Shown here: positions 18,449-26,158 of the stretch, piece after piece
Position numbering within the stretch: position 1 is the stretch's first letter
Layout of the letters: each line of letters begins with the position of its first letter
Assembly: GCA_051003795.1 (NCBI GenBank)
Contig: JBPCKZ010000183.1
Coordinates: 1 to 41,205 of the forward strand
Length of the DNA stretch: 41,205 nt
Origin: JALYXS01 sp051003795
Lineage (GTDB): Bacteria; Acidobacteriota; Terriglobia; Bryobacterales; Bryobacteraceae
Reading direction: 5' to 3'
Translations under genes and position numbers: made by a program
The notes under the pieces: generated by a model
Told to the model about the DNA's origin: nothing
The model's input: the letters and a program-made list of their open reading frames with translations, nothing else
Database searches by the model: none

Positions 18449-19426
18449 ATGTTCGACCTTTCGCTGGAAGTATTGCGGGTCGTCGAAGAGTCGGCCGTCG
18501 CGGCCGCGCGGACGATGGGCTTTGATGACCCGGAGACTTCCGATCGCGTGGCGGTCGAAAGCATGCGCCGCTGTCTCGATACGATCGCGATTCACGGCAC
18601 CATTGTGATTGGCGAAGGCGAACGCGATTCGGCGCCGATGCTCTACATCGGCGAGCGCGTCGGCAATGCCAAAGACGAACCGGACGCGCTAAACGTGGAT
18701 ATCGCGGTCGATCCTCTCGAAGGAACGAATCTGGTGGCTTCGGGCGCCGCAGGCGCGATCACCGTGCTGGCCGCCTCCGAGGAGGGCGGCTTGCTGCACG
18801 CGCCGGATTGCTACATGGAGAAGATTATCGTGGGTCCGGCGGCGCGCGGCGCGGTCGATCTCGACGCTCCGGTGAAGCAGAACTTGAAAAACATCGCGCG
18901 GCGGTTGCAGCGGGGCGTGGACGACTTGGTGATCGTGGTTCTCGACCGGCCTCGCCACCGTCAACTGATCGCCGATATCCGCGATGCGGGCGCTCGTATC
19001 CGGTTGATTACCGATGGCGATCTCTCGGCGGGCATCGCGGCGGCCGTTGCGGGGACGGGCGTTCACGCGGTGATGGGCTCCGGCGGCGCTCCGGAGGGCG
19101 TGCTGACGGCCGCCGCCTTGCGGTGTCTCAATGGCGAGATTTTGGGGCGCTTGGTGGTGAAGGACGATCTTCAGAAAGAGCGCATGCAACAGATGGGAAT
19201 CCGCGACCCCGCCAAGATCTATCGGACGCAGGATCTTGCCCCCGGGAAGCACATCGCGTTCGCGGCGTGTGGCGTGACCGACGGGAATCTGCTGCTGGGT
19301 GTCCGCTTTTCGGCGGACGGCACGCACACGCGATCCATCGTGATGACGCTATCGCCCGCGCGCGTGCGGTTTATCGATACGGTGCTGCTCGAGAACAAGC
19401 CCGACGTGAAGGTTCGCTTCCGCTAA
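18449..19426 (+). CDS. glpX: Class II fructose-1,6-bisphosphatase
   Basis: The 325 residues match GlpX-type fructose-1,6-bisphosphatase, a metal-dependent gluconeogenic enzyme that hydrolyses fructose-1,6-bisphosphate to fructose-6-phosphate. Key motifs are GEGERDSAPMLYIGE (from residue 55), the metal/phosphate-binding DPLEGTN (88-94), ITDGDLSAGI, and MGSGGAPEGVLTAAAL. The ATG at 18449 is preceded by GAGGAG with a spacing of 8 nt and gives the usual GlpX N-terminus (FDLSLEVLRVVEE with the AAAR helix). Length is normal. It converges with the glycosyltransferase/mutase fusion, with only 5 bp between stops. In some bacteria the same fold also acts on sedoheptulose-1,7-bisphosphate. Confidence 0.93.
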   Translation: MFDLSLEVLRVVEESAVAAARTMGFDDPETSDRVAVESMRRCLDTIAIHGTIVIGEGERDSAPMLYIGERVGNAKDEPDALNVDIAVDPLEGTNLVASGAAGAITVLAASEEGGLLHAPDCYMEKIIVGPAARGAVDLDAPVKQNLKNIARRLQRGVDDLVIVVLDRPRHRQLIADIRDAGARIRLITDGDLSAGIAAAVAGTGVHAVMGSGGAPEGVLTAAALRCLNGEILGRLVVKDDLQKERMQQMGIRDPAKIYRTQDLAPGKHIAFAACGVTDGNLLLGVRFSADGTHTRSIVMTLSPARVRFIDTVLLENKPDVKVRFR

Positions 19427-19431
19427 ACTCC

Positions 19432-22143
19432 TTAAACCGAACTTTGGACAACCTGCCACGGTTGCGGAATCTGTTTCGCCAAGCCGCGAACTTTCTGCAG
19501 CTCAATGACTCGATCGGCCGCCTTTTTTCCCGCGAGAAACGCGTGGTCCGAGTTGTAATACTCCCATTCACTGTAGCGGCCGGCCAGCACGATATCCTGC
19601 GATGCGAGCCATTCGCGGATCATCGCCACGCTGTGCGCGCGTCCGTGGTCGTAAACCACGTACGCATAGGGCATGTCTACTTGATTGGCGGTCAGGATCT
19701 TATCGCCGGCATTGAAGAATCCGACCTTGATGCAATCCTGAATGCACTTTTGGATCAATTCTTCGCCATCGCACGGCAGCGGCTTGTATTCGGAGTAAGT
19801 GATCTCGCACGTCAGTCCGAAACCGCCGGGGGGGTTGCAATGCGGGCTGGCGTTGCCCTGCACGAAGATGCGATGAAACACGCTGTCTTCGGGATAGTAA
19901 ATCCAGTGCTTCTCCGTCAGATTTTCGCGGCCGACGCCAATGTTGACGCAGCGCACCGAAACGTGTCGCAACTTCGACGCGGCTTCGCGCACCGCATACG
20001 GAGCTTCGGCGCCCATCGATTGAATCAGCACGGGCAGCGGCATGGTGCTGATCAGATGCTGGTAAGCCATCGTCGTGCCGTCTTTCAGCGTAATGGCGTG
20101 CTTACTCGGCGAAATGTTCGCAACCGTTGTATTCAACCGCAATTGGCCTTTGAGGTGCGGCAGAAACCCATCCATCAGCGATTGGAACCCGCCGCGCAAA
20201 GGGTAACCGAAACGCGCGTTCGGACCCATCGGTTTCCCAACAGGCTTAAGCGCGCCCTCGATCATCTCTTCCAGATCGGGAAGCGGAACGCGCCCGCCGA
20301 GCCACGATGTTTCCATCTCGGTCAACGGCACGGCCCACAACTTCTTGTTGTAAGGGATCGCGAAATGTTTTGCGATTCCGGCGCCCCAGACCTTGTAAAT
20401 GAACTCCTCGAAATTACGCGGTTCGCCCGTATACGGCTCGGCGGTTTCCGGCTGTCCCAACTTCGCGGAGCTCTCTAATATTCCATCGGCGCAGCAGTCC
20501 GCGATGGATTCGGACTTGCAGGCGGACGCGTCCGTAACCGGCTGGGAGTGGCCATTGGTCTTCGAATGTCCGTTCACGGCCGCGGCAGCCACGGCCTTTT
20601 TCTGGCTCCCGAAACGCGATTCCACGGCGCCCATGATGCACTCTTTGATTACATCGCCGGGAAGGCCATAAAGCGCGCCCTGGAACGGGTAGCGGGTATA
20701 GACGTTTTTGCTGTAAATCCAAGCTTCGCGATTTTGCCAGTGAATATTTTCGCCCACCAGCATTTGATAAAGCTGATGCACGTAGGCGTCGTTTGAAAAC
20801 ATGATGTGCCCGGCGTGATCGAAGGTGAAACCTTTATCTTCAATCGACCGGCACCAGCCCCCGACACGGCTGTTCTGTTCCAGCAGAACCGAATTTTCAC
20901 CAAGATGGTACGCGGCGCTTAGCCCGGTTGGACCCGCTCCAATCACCACGGTGGACGGCGTGTTCACACTCTCTTTGTTTACCTGCGCGCTTGCCGGAAC
21001 GAACATTCCGTCCTCCAGATTGAGATTCTTGCGAATGGCTTTTACAATCAGCTCTTCCATGGATTTCGCGGTGGCATCCCAGGAAGTTTTCGACAGCACC
21101 TCGCGCATGCTGCCGAGTCGCGCCGACTTTTCCATTGTAGACGCACTCATCGCGCGTTCACATGCCGCCGCGAACTGTTCGGGGGTATCTCCGAGATACA
21201 CGATTTTGCCGTAAGGCTCCGCTACATCCGTGATCGGAGTGCTGACGATCGGCCGTTCCGCCGCCATGTACTCTAGAGTCTTGGTTGGACTGATGAACTT
21301 CGTCGATGCATTCCGCGCGAACGGCAGGATGCAGACATCCCAACCGGCAACGTACGACGGTAGATCCTTGTAATCCCTCTGACCGAAATAGTGAATATTG
21401 GGATGCTTTGGAAGAACGGCGGGATCTATTTTGACAATCGGCCCAACCATCACGATTTGCCAATCCGCATGCGCACGCGCGAGATGATCGAGTAGTTCGA
21501 GATCGACGCGCTCGTCGATCACTCCGAAGTATCCGATTCGCGGATTAGGAAGAAGTGCCTGATCGGCTGCTTCGGGACCCGCGTCCGGCTTGGCTTTCGC
21601 GAAATGTTTCGCATCGACACTGCTTGAAAAGCAATGCGCGTTCGAGTGCCGGTTCTTTTTCGCGCGATAAAGGCTGGGGCCGCCGGTGAAAACGACATCG
21701 GCAAGCTTCAACAGTTTCGCTTCCCGATCAAGCAGTTCGCGCGGCGCGTTCAAAAACGCGGAAAGCTCGTCCATGCAGTCGTAGATTACCGCTTTCGGAC
21801 GCAGATTTTGCGATAACGGCAGTGCAAGCGGCGTATAAAACCAAGCCACGTAATCCGAAATATTTTCCTGGACAAGAAGTTGGGCCACCAGCAATTTCAA
21901 AGTCGAAATCTGATCGTCGCTGAAGCCGCAGCTTTCAACGGGAGTATGGGGACGGCAGATCAAAACATTCGGGTCGGCGTGCTGAAACTCCCAATGCGGC
22001 TCCGAGGATGGATCGAAAATCGGCTCTTCGATAAATATTACACGCCGGTTTTTGGAGAGGCGGGAAAGTAAGTGTTGAGGGCGCTGAAATACGAAATCCC
22101 ACCGAAGATGAGAAAACGCAATGATACTAAAGGGGTGGCTCAT
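19432..22143 (-). CDS. Fused glycosyltransferase / UDP-galactopyranose-mutase-like flavoprotein
   Basis: From the ATG at 22143 (upstream GGAGAA, good spacing) the protein has 903 residues. Residues 1-375 are a GT-B fold glycosyltransferase related to TuaH/GT1-4 types, with FSHLRWDFVFQRPQHLLSR, IGYFGVIDERVDLELL and FISPTKTLEYMAAERPIVS. After a linker, residues 398 onward carry the FAD Rossmann motif VVIGAGPTGLSAAYHL and the body of a UDP-galactopyranose mutase / protoporphyrinogen-oxidase-like amine oxidase fold, ending HAFLAGKKAADRVIEL. A 60-residue low-complexity, Asn-Gly-His and Cys-containing insert sits at about 512-572. It likely builds an exopolysaccharide or cell-surface glycan. It follows the GH genes on the same strand by 138 bp. 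Confidence 0.85.
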   Translation of the reverse strand: MSHPFSIIAFSHLRWDFVFQRPQHLLSRLSKNRRVIFIEEPIFDPSSEPHWEFQHADPNVLICRPHTPVESCGFSDDQISTLKLLVAQLLVQENISDYVAWFYTPLALPLSQNLRPKAVIYDCMDELSAFLNAPRELLDREAKLLKLADVVFTGGPSLYRAKKNRHSNAHCFSSSVDAKHFAKAKPDAGPEAADQALLPNPRIGYFGVIDERVDLELLDHLARAHADWQIVMVGPIVKIDPAVLPKHPNIHYFGQRDYKDLPSYVAGWDVCILPFARNASTKFISPTKTLEYMAAERPIVSTPITDVAEPYGKIVYLGDTPEQFAAACERAMSASTMEKSARLGSMREVLSKTSWDATAKSMEELIVKAIRKNLNLEDGMFVPASAQVNKESVNTPSTVVIGAGPTGLSAAYHLGENSVLLEQNSRVGGWCRSIEDKGFTFDHAGHIMFSNDAYVHQLYQMLVGENIHWQNREAWIYSKNVYTRYPFQGALYGLPGDVIKECIMGAVESRFGSQKKAVAAAAVNGHSKTNGHSQPVTDASACKSESIADCCADGILESSAKLGQPETAEPYTGEPRNFEEFIYKVWGAGIAKHFAIPYNKKLWAVPLTEMETSWLGGRVPLPDLEEMIEGALKPVGKPMGPNARFGYPLRGGFQSLMDGFLPHLKGQLRLNTTVANISPSKHAITLKDGTTMAYQHLISTMPLPVLIQSMGAEAPYAVREAASKLRHVSVRCVNIGVGRENLTEKHWIYYPEDSVFHRIFVQGNASPHCNPPGGFGLTCEITYSEYKPLPCDGEELIQKCIQDCIKVGFFNAGDKILTANQVDMPYAYVVYDHGRAHSVAMIREWLASQDIVLAGRYSEWEYYNSDHAFLAGKKAADRVIELQKVRGLAKQIPQPWQVVQSSV

Positions 22144-22162
22144 ACTTTCTCCTAAATTTTTA

Positions 22163-22174
22163 AGCTGTACAGCT
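22163..22174. promoter_or_regulatory. 12-bp perfect palindrome upstream of the glycosyltransferase/mutase gene
   Basis: AGCTGTACAGCT lies 20 bp upstream of the start codon and next to a TATAGC that could serve as a -10 on the minus strand. A dimeric repressor could bind it. It may be chance: only one copy was noticed in the window. Confidence 0.3.
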
Positions 22175-22281
22175 ATAAATGTTCTGAACTCCTGGACCGC
22201 GCTGGCGCGCGCGGCGGAGCATGATACCCCTGCGGGAAGCAATTTACCCGCCAAAAGTGAAGAGTTATTAACGGCGATCGA

Positions 22282-23490
22282 TTACTGACAATCGATGGAC
22301 GCAAGCAACGTCTGCGACTCACGCAGGGCAGTTGCGTAATCGGGGTTTAAAACGCGGCTATATTGATTGTAACCGTTCGGAGCCAAATCCCAAAGTCCAC
22401 TGTTGTGCCAGTGATTTGTGTTCGACCAATCGTGCCGGTCGAGGATCGGATACAGGCAGATTCCCTGGATCGGCACGCCTTGATTGCGGGCCGCGGCGAC
22501 TTCTTGAGCGGTCTCCCGAATCCAATCCCCGCGGCCCACGCCGATGTGACTGGTTTCGGCGATAAACAGGGGCCGTTTGTACCGCGCGTAGACATCGCTC
22601 AAGAGTTTATGCAATGGTACCCAGCGATCGTCACGCGGGTTTTCCTCCCACTTGAGACGGCCGTTTCCTTCGATTTCCCACTGATTGGTGAAGTAGAAAT
22701 TCGCGCCGAGGATGTCGAGATACTTGGGATTCCCGCCGAGCCGCGGGGAAACGCGTCCAGCCAGCATATCCCAGGCTTCGAACTGCGATGCGGTATCCCG
22801 CTCGGCCTTGGCCGCAAGATCGGGCCGGCCGCGCGGAGGGACCACGTGCATGATCGGTTCGGGGTAAACGAAACGCGCGCGTGGATCGACCGCCCAGATC
22901 GCTTCGCAACTCGCGATGGTGGCGCGGACTAACTGCTCTTTTATTTCGGCATCGCGCCCAACCGCAAACGGAAACATGAATCCGCGCGAGGCGGACCAGG
23001 CAAAAAACGATATTTCGTTCATGGGCGCGTAGAAGGGAATCTCGCGACTGCGATCCGCGACGAATCGGGCGACGGCCGCGGAAAATTTAGCGAATCGATC
23101 CACGAACGCGGGGCTGAACAGATCGATATCGTCCGGCCAGCCGTAGTGGCAAACGTCCCAGATAACCTGAATGCCGTGATGTTGCGCCGCCGCCAGCATG
23201 GGGGCGAAAGATGAAAAATCGTAGCGGCCGCCGCGATCGATGAGATGCCAGCGAATTCCGTCCCGAACGGTTTGCATTCCCATGGAGCGGAGCAGCGCGT
23301 AATCGTGCTCCACCTGAACATCGTGCTGCACCGCGGCAATCATATCGAGCCGCTCTCGAGCTCCATTGATGTGGCAGGCGGACTCGTAACCGCCCATCCA
23401 AAAAGAATTGAATAGATCGGGAGCGGGCAATCCCGCTTGAAGCGGAGCGGCGAACAGGCCGGCGGACGTGCTTACGACGTTTGTACTCAA
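22282..23490 (-). CDS. Clan GH-A glycoside hydrolase (beta-glucosidase-like)
   Basis: The 402 residues fold as a (beta/alpha)8 barrel of clan GH-A. Candidate acid/base Glu159 lies in FYAPMNEISFF, the clan's typical Asn-Glu at the end of strand 4. Candidate nucleophile Glu312 lies in RPLFIAETSHIG at strand 7. The segment TVRDGIRWHLIDRGGRYDFS resembles the early barrel strands of GH1-like enzymes. No signal peptide is visible, so a cytoplasmic enzyme is likely. The start overlaps the GH2 stop by ATGA, so the two are translationally coupled. Family assignment beyond the clan is not safe; GH1-related is the best guess. Confidence 0.8.
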   Translation of the reverse strand: MSTNVVSTSAGLFAAPLQAGLPAPDLFNSFWMGGYESACHINGARERLDMIAAVQHDVQVEHDYALLRSMGMQTVRDGIRWHLIDRGGRYDFSSFAPMLAAAQHHGIQVIWDVCHYGWPDDIDLFSPAFVDRFAKFSAAVARFVADRSREIPFYAPMNEISFFAWSASRGFMFPFAVGRDAEIKEQLVRATIASCEAIWAVDPRARFVYPEPIMHVVPPRGRPDLAAKAERDTASQFEAWDMLAGRVSPRLGGNPKYLDILGANFYFTNQWEIEGNGRLKWEENPRDDRWVPLHKLLSDVYARYKRPLFIAETSHIGVGRGDWIRETAQEVAAARNQGVPIQGICLYPILDRHDWSNTNHWHNSGLWDLAPNGYNQYSRVLNPDYATALRESQTLLASIDCQ

Positions 23491-25388
23491 TGGCGGTCCT
23501 GTGTTCTATAGTCTTCGGCCGGTACCAGATACTGATGCCGCTGGAAATTCATAATGCGCTCGCGCCAGGCAAATTCCACCTGGCGGTCGCGAGCCGTCCG
23601 AGGCCCTCGCGTGGCCGCCGCCATTTCCTCGATGGAAAACTTGGGCGTCCGGTCGGCGTATAACAGGCCGTTCGCCTCCTGATAGGTATCGCAAAACTGC
23701 GTATAGCAGAAACCGGCAAGCGACGGCAGCACCCGAACCACGTTGAGCAGATTGCCGTACCGCTCGGCGAACTGCATTGCCGTGTCGGAGCGCGTATAGC
23801 CCCAGGTTCCGTTCAAGTCGGGTGAAAGGGCGATGCCGCCAAACTCGGTCAGCATGATGGGCTGATCGGAATTGGGCTGTCCTTCGAGCAGTAGAAGCCG
23901 GCCGCCGGGCCGCTCGCGCTTAAACAGCCTCGATTGCACTTCATCCACGCCATAGCGCCTGCCCACGCGCTCGGGATCGTCGTCGTAATCGTGAATTCCG
24001 ATGATGTCCGTCGCCACGCTCTCCCATCCGTCGTTGCCGATGACGGGCCGCGTGGGATCGAGCGTTTTGGTCAGGTGATAGAGCGCCTGCACGTAATGCC
24101 GCTGCGCCGGGCTGTCGGGAAGGTCTGGAACGCCCCACGATTCATTGAACGGCACCCAGGCCACGATGCACGGATGGCTGCTGTCTCGTTCGATCGCGGC
24201 GGTCCACTCGCGCGCCAGCCTCTCGATCGACGAGCGGGTAAACCGGTAGGCGCTGGGCATCTCTTCCCAGACCAGCAGGCCCAGCGTATCGGCCCAATAC
24301 AGATAGCGCGGATCTTCGATTTTTTGATGCTTGCGCACGCCGTTGAAACCCATCGTTTTGGCGAGCTCGACATCGCGCCGCAAGGCGTCGTCGTCGGGCG
24401 CCGTAAGCCCGCTTTCCGGCCAATAACCTTGATCGAGCACCATGCGCAGCGGATACGGACGCCCGTTTAGGACGAAACGGTCGCCTTGCACCCCGATCGA
24501 GCGCAACGCGGTATAACTGTGCGCGGTATCGAGCAGTTCGCCGCGGCCGCCCCACAATTGCATTTGCGCGTGAATCAAGGTGGGCGATGAAGGGCTCCAC
24601 AACAGATCGTTGCGGTAATCGTCGATGCCGGGGTCGGAGAGCGCGATGCGCCGGTGCACTTCCCCGGCCACCACGGCATACATATCGTCCGCGACCAGAA
24701 GGCTCCCGACATGCATCTTGACGCTGAGCCGCAATCCGTCGCGGCGGAGGCCGCCCATCGACGCTTCGAAGCCGAGCTCCCAGCGCTCCAGATTGGGCGT
24801 CCAGTGCACCGAACCGATGTAGCTGGCATGCACGCGCTCAAACCAAACCGTCTGCCAGATGCCCGTGGTTCGGGGATACCAGATCGAGTGCGGCTCAAGT
24901 TGCCAGTCCTGCTTGCCGCGCGGTTTGGCGAGGTCGGACGGATCGTCCTCGGCGCGCACGACGATGGTTTGCGGTCCGCTTTCGGTCAGAAAGTCGGTGA
25001 CATCCGCCTCGAACGGCGTGTAGCCGCCTTCGTGGGAGCAGACGATCGAGTCATTCACCCAAACCGTCGCCGTGTAATCGACCGCGCCAAAGTGCAAGAG
25101 CAGCCGGCGATGATCTTTCAACTCCGGCGCTTCGAACGTGCGCCGGTACCAAGCGGCGCGATAGAATCCCGTATCGCCGACTCCACTCGCCGGAGTTTCG
25201 GGAGAGAACGGCACCGTGATGACGCGGTCGAAAGCGACCTGATCGGGCAACGTCCAAAGCGCCTCCGTATCGATCGCGAATTCCCACTTGCCATTCAGGG
25301 AGGTCCATTCCGTGCGTTCAAGCTGCGGCCGCGGATAGGCGTGCGAAATGACGAGTTCTTCCTCTGTTCCGTCGATATGAGTGTTCAT
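23487..25388 (-). CDS. Glycoside hydrolase family 2 (beta-galactosidase/glucuronidase-like)
   Basis: The 633 residues have the GH2 order: sugar-binding jelly-roll to about residue 180 (LNGKWEFAIDTEAL, HFGAVDYTATVWVND, GGYTPFEADVTDFL), an Ig-like middle domain, then a TIM barrel. The acid/base is Glu416 in WVPFNESWG and the nucleophile Glu515 in IMLTEFGG. It is shorter than LacZ and close to the beta-glucuronidase/short GH2 form. No signal peptide, so probably cytoplasmic or exported by another route. GAGGGT precedes the ATG. First gene of the GH2, GH-A, glycosyltransferase/mutase series. The upstream 120 bp has no convincing promoter that I can see. Confidence 0.88.
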   Translation of the reverse strand: MNTHIDGTEEELVISHAYPRPQLERTEWTSLNGKWEFAIDTEALWTLPDQVAFDRVITVPFSPETPASGVGDTGFYRAAWYRRTFEAPELKDHRRLLLHFGAVDYTATVWVNDSIVCSHEGGYTPFEADVTDFLTESGPQTIVVRAEDDPSDLAKPRGKQDWQLEPHSIWYPRTTGIWQTVWFERVHASYIGSVHWTPNLERWELGFEASMGGLRRDGLRLSVKMHVGSLLVADDMYAVVAGEVHRRIALSDPGIDDYRNDLLWSPSSPTLIHAQMQLWGGRGELLDTAHSYTALRSIGVQGDRFVLNGRPYPLRMVLDQGYWPESGLTAPDDDALRRDVELAKTMGFNGVRKHQKIEDPRYLYWADTLGLLVWEEMPSAYRFTRSSIERLAREWTAAIERDSSHPCIVAWVPFNESWGVPDLPDSPAQRHYVQALYHLTKTLDPTRPVIGNDGWESVATDIIGIHDYDDDPERVGRRYGVDEVQSRLFKRERPGGRLLLLEGQPNSDQPIMLTEFGGIALSPDLNGTWGYTRSDTAMQFAERYGNLLNVVRVLPSLAGFCYTQFCDTYQEANGLLYADRTPKFSIEEMAAATRGPRTARDRQVEFAWRERIMNFQRHQYLVPAEDYRTQDRH

Positions 25389-25510
25389 ATCAGACCCTCT
25401 GTCTGTTTGTTTTGAACGCGGATCGCATGGTCTTCCCGATTCCAGAAGACGCGCATCCGCAAAACCCGTTCCACCGCCGGGTAGGGAAGGCTTGACAATT
25501 TAATTCTACT

Positions 25511-25888
25511 TTAACCTACGGCTCTCGATCTTTCAGAAGATCTAGCCATCAGGCGTTGCACGTCGAACAGGTGCTTCGGCCGGAATAGCCGCTTCGACCA
25601 GCGGTGTCCGGCGGGGAATGCGAGACCGACGAAATAGCCGATTTCCCGGAACGCGCAGTAACGCACTTCTCCTTGAACGACGGCATCGCGCACTCGAATC
25701 CGTACTAGGGATCTTGCCGGGATCGGCGAATCGGTCTGGAGGCAGGCGCCCGAAGGCGAGATGTCTTCCAGCAGGGCATCGGCGCCGCGGTTCCAGCCCG
25801 ATTTGTCTTTCCATTCGACGCTCACCACGTCCGCGCATAATAACCGCCCTTCCAGGCGCCTTTCCGGCATATGCTCATTGATCGGCAT
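25511..25888 (-). CDS. PilZ-domain protein (c-di-GMP binding)
   Basis: The 125-residue cytosolic protein is essentially one PilZ domain. It has the two binding motifs: an RxxxR-type arginine cluster (ERRLEGR, residues 9-15) and EDISPSGACL (the D/N-x-S-x-x-G box). It binds cyclic di-GMP in related proteins and often controls motility, secretion or polysaccharide synthesis by protein contact. It is single-gene, divergent from the aromatic attenuator region and upstream of the GH2 gene on the same strand (gap 122 bp). Which process it controls here is not shown. Confidence 0.88.
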   Translation of the reverse strand: MPINEHMPERRLEGRLLCADVVSVEWKDKSGWNRGADALLEDISPSGACLQTDSPIPARSLVRIRVRDAVVQGEVRYCAFREIGYFVGLAFPAGHRWSKRLFRPKHLFDVQRLMARSSERSRAVG

Positions 25889-25952
25889 AGCAGCCTCTTA
25901 AGTTTATATAGTACAGGTTCGAGCGTACGGGGTAGAGATGAGAAGGATTTTC

Positions 25953-25971
25953 GCGGGGTGGATGACCCCGC
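25953..25971. promoter_or_regulatory. Perfect 7-bp inverted repeat just upstream of the leader promoter
   Basis: GCGGGGT (25953-25959) and ACCCCGC (25965-25971) flank a 5-nt spacer and abut the proposed -35 hexamer. It could be an operator for a repressor or activator of the DAHP synthase transcription unit. It is not followed by a T-run on either strand, so a terminator is unlikely. Confidence 0.3.
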
Positions 25972-26001
25972 TTGCGCTGTCCCGCCATCCTGCCTTATAC
26001 T
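25972..26001 (+). promoter_or_regulatory. Proposed sigma-70-type promoter of the DAHP synthase leader
   Basis: TTGCGC (25972-25977) and TATACT (25996-26001) are spaced 18 bp. Transcription would begin near 26007-26009, only a few bases before the leader ATG at 26011. The -10 is good, the -35 is moderate. This is a by-eye match without measured start sites. Confidence 0.45.
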
Positions 26002-26010
26002 TCCAGTTTG

Positions 26011-26073
26011 ATGCCGTACGCTTACGCCAACTCGTTTTGGTACCGGTTTTGGGGCTTCATCCCATCCCGGTAG
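26011..26073 (+). CDS. Aromatic-rich attenuation leader peptide (Phe/Tyr/Trp)
   Basis: The 20-residue peptide is MPYAYANSFWYRFWGFIPSR. Eight of its 20 residues are aromatic: Tyr at 3, 5, 11; Phe at 9, 13, 16; Trp at 10 and 14, with FWY and FW clusters near the end. It stands 85 bp before the DAHP synthase start and directly before an antiterminator/terminator pair. This is the organisation of amino-acid attenuators such as trpL and pheL. The predicted transcription start is so close that no Shine-Dalgarno site precedes the ATG, so translation might be leaderless. Its function would be to stall the ribosome when charged aromatic tRNAs are scarce; the peptide itself need have no activity. Confidence 0.75.
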   Translation: MPYAYANSFWYRFWGFIPSR

Positions 26074-26139
26074 AGTGGCGTTGGTCTAGACCGATAGTTA
26101 GTTTCAAGCGCCCACTCGACAGAGTGGGTTTTTTGTTTT
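26041..26139 (+). promoter_or_regulatory. Transcription attenuator of the DAHP synthase gene
   Basis: Three competing structures can be drawn. Hairpin 1: TACCGG (26041-26046) with CCGGTA (26067-26072), inside the leader coding region. Hairpin 2 (antiterminator): GAGTGG (26073-26078) with CCACTC (26112-26117), extended after a bulged C by CGTT with AGCG (26079-26082 with 26107-26110), about ten pairs. Hairpin 3 (terminator): CCCACTC with GAGTGGG plus a T-run. A ribosome stalled on the aromatic codons (26017-26060) leaves the 26073-26082 arm free, so 2 forms and transcription continues. One that reaches the stop at 26071 covers that arm, so 3 forms. The GGTCTAGACC repeat at 26083-26092 sits in the loop of hairpin 2. 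Confidence 0.75.
26111..26139 (+). terminator. Intrinsic terminator inside the DAHP synthase leader
   Basis: The stem CCCACTC / GAGTGGG (7 perfect pairs) has a 4-nt loop GACA and is followed by six T residues, then G and four more T. This is a textbook rho-independent terminator. It lies 20 bp before the ATG of the synthase gene, so it can only serve as a conditional (attenuator) terminator or to end upstream transcription. Confidence 0.8.
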
Positions 26140-26158
26140 AGGAAAGGACGGAAAGCCG

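Noticed and set aside
18808..20478. A long open frame (556 codons) on the plus strand spanning the end of glpX and part of the glycosyltransferase/mutase gene
   Set aside because: It runs out of frame through glpX and antisense through the fusion gene, both of which have strong protein motifs; Arg-rich composition and no known domain mark it as a GC-rich shadow frame.
25953..25971. Inverted repeat as a terminator for a gene to its left
   Set aside because: No T-run follows it on either strand, and the nearest gene to the left (PilZ) is transcribed away from it.
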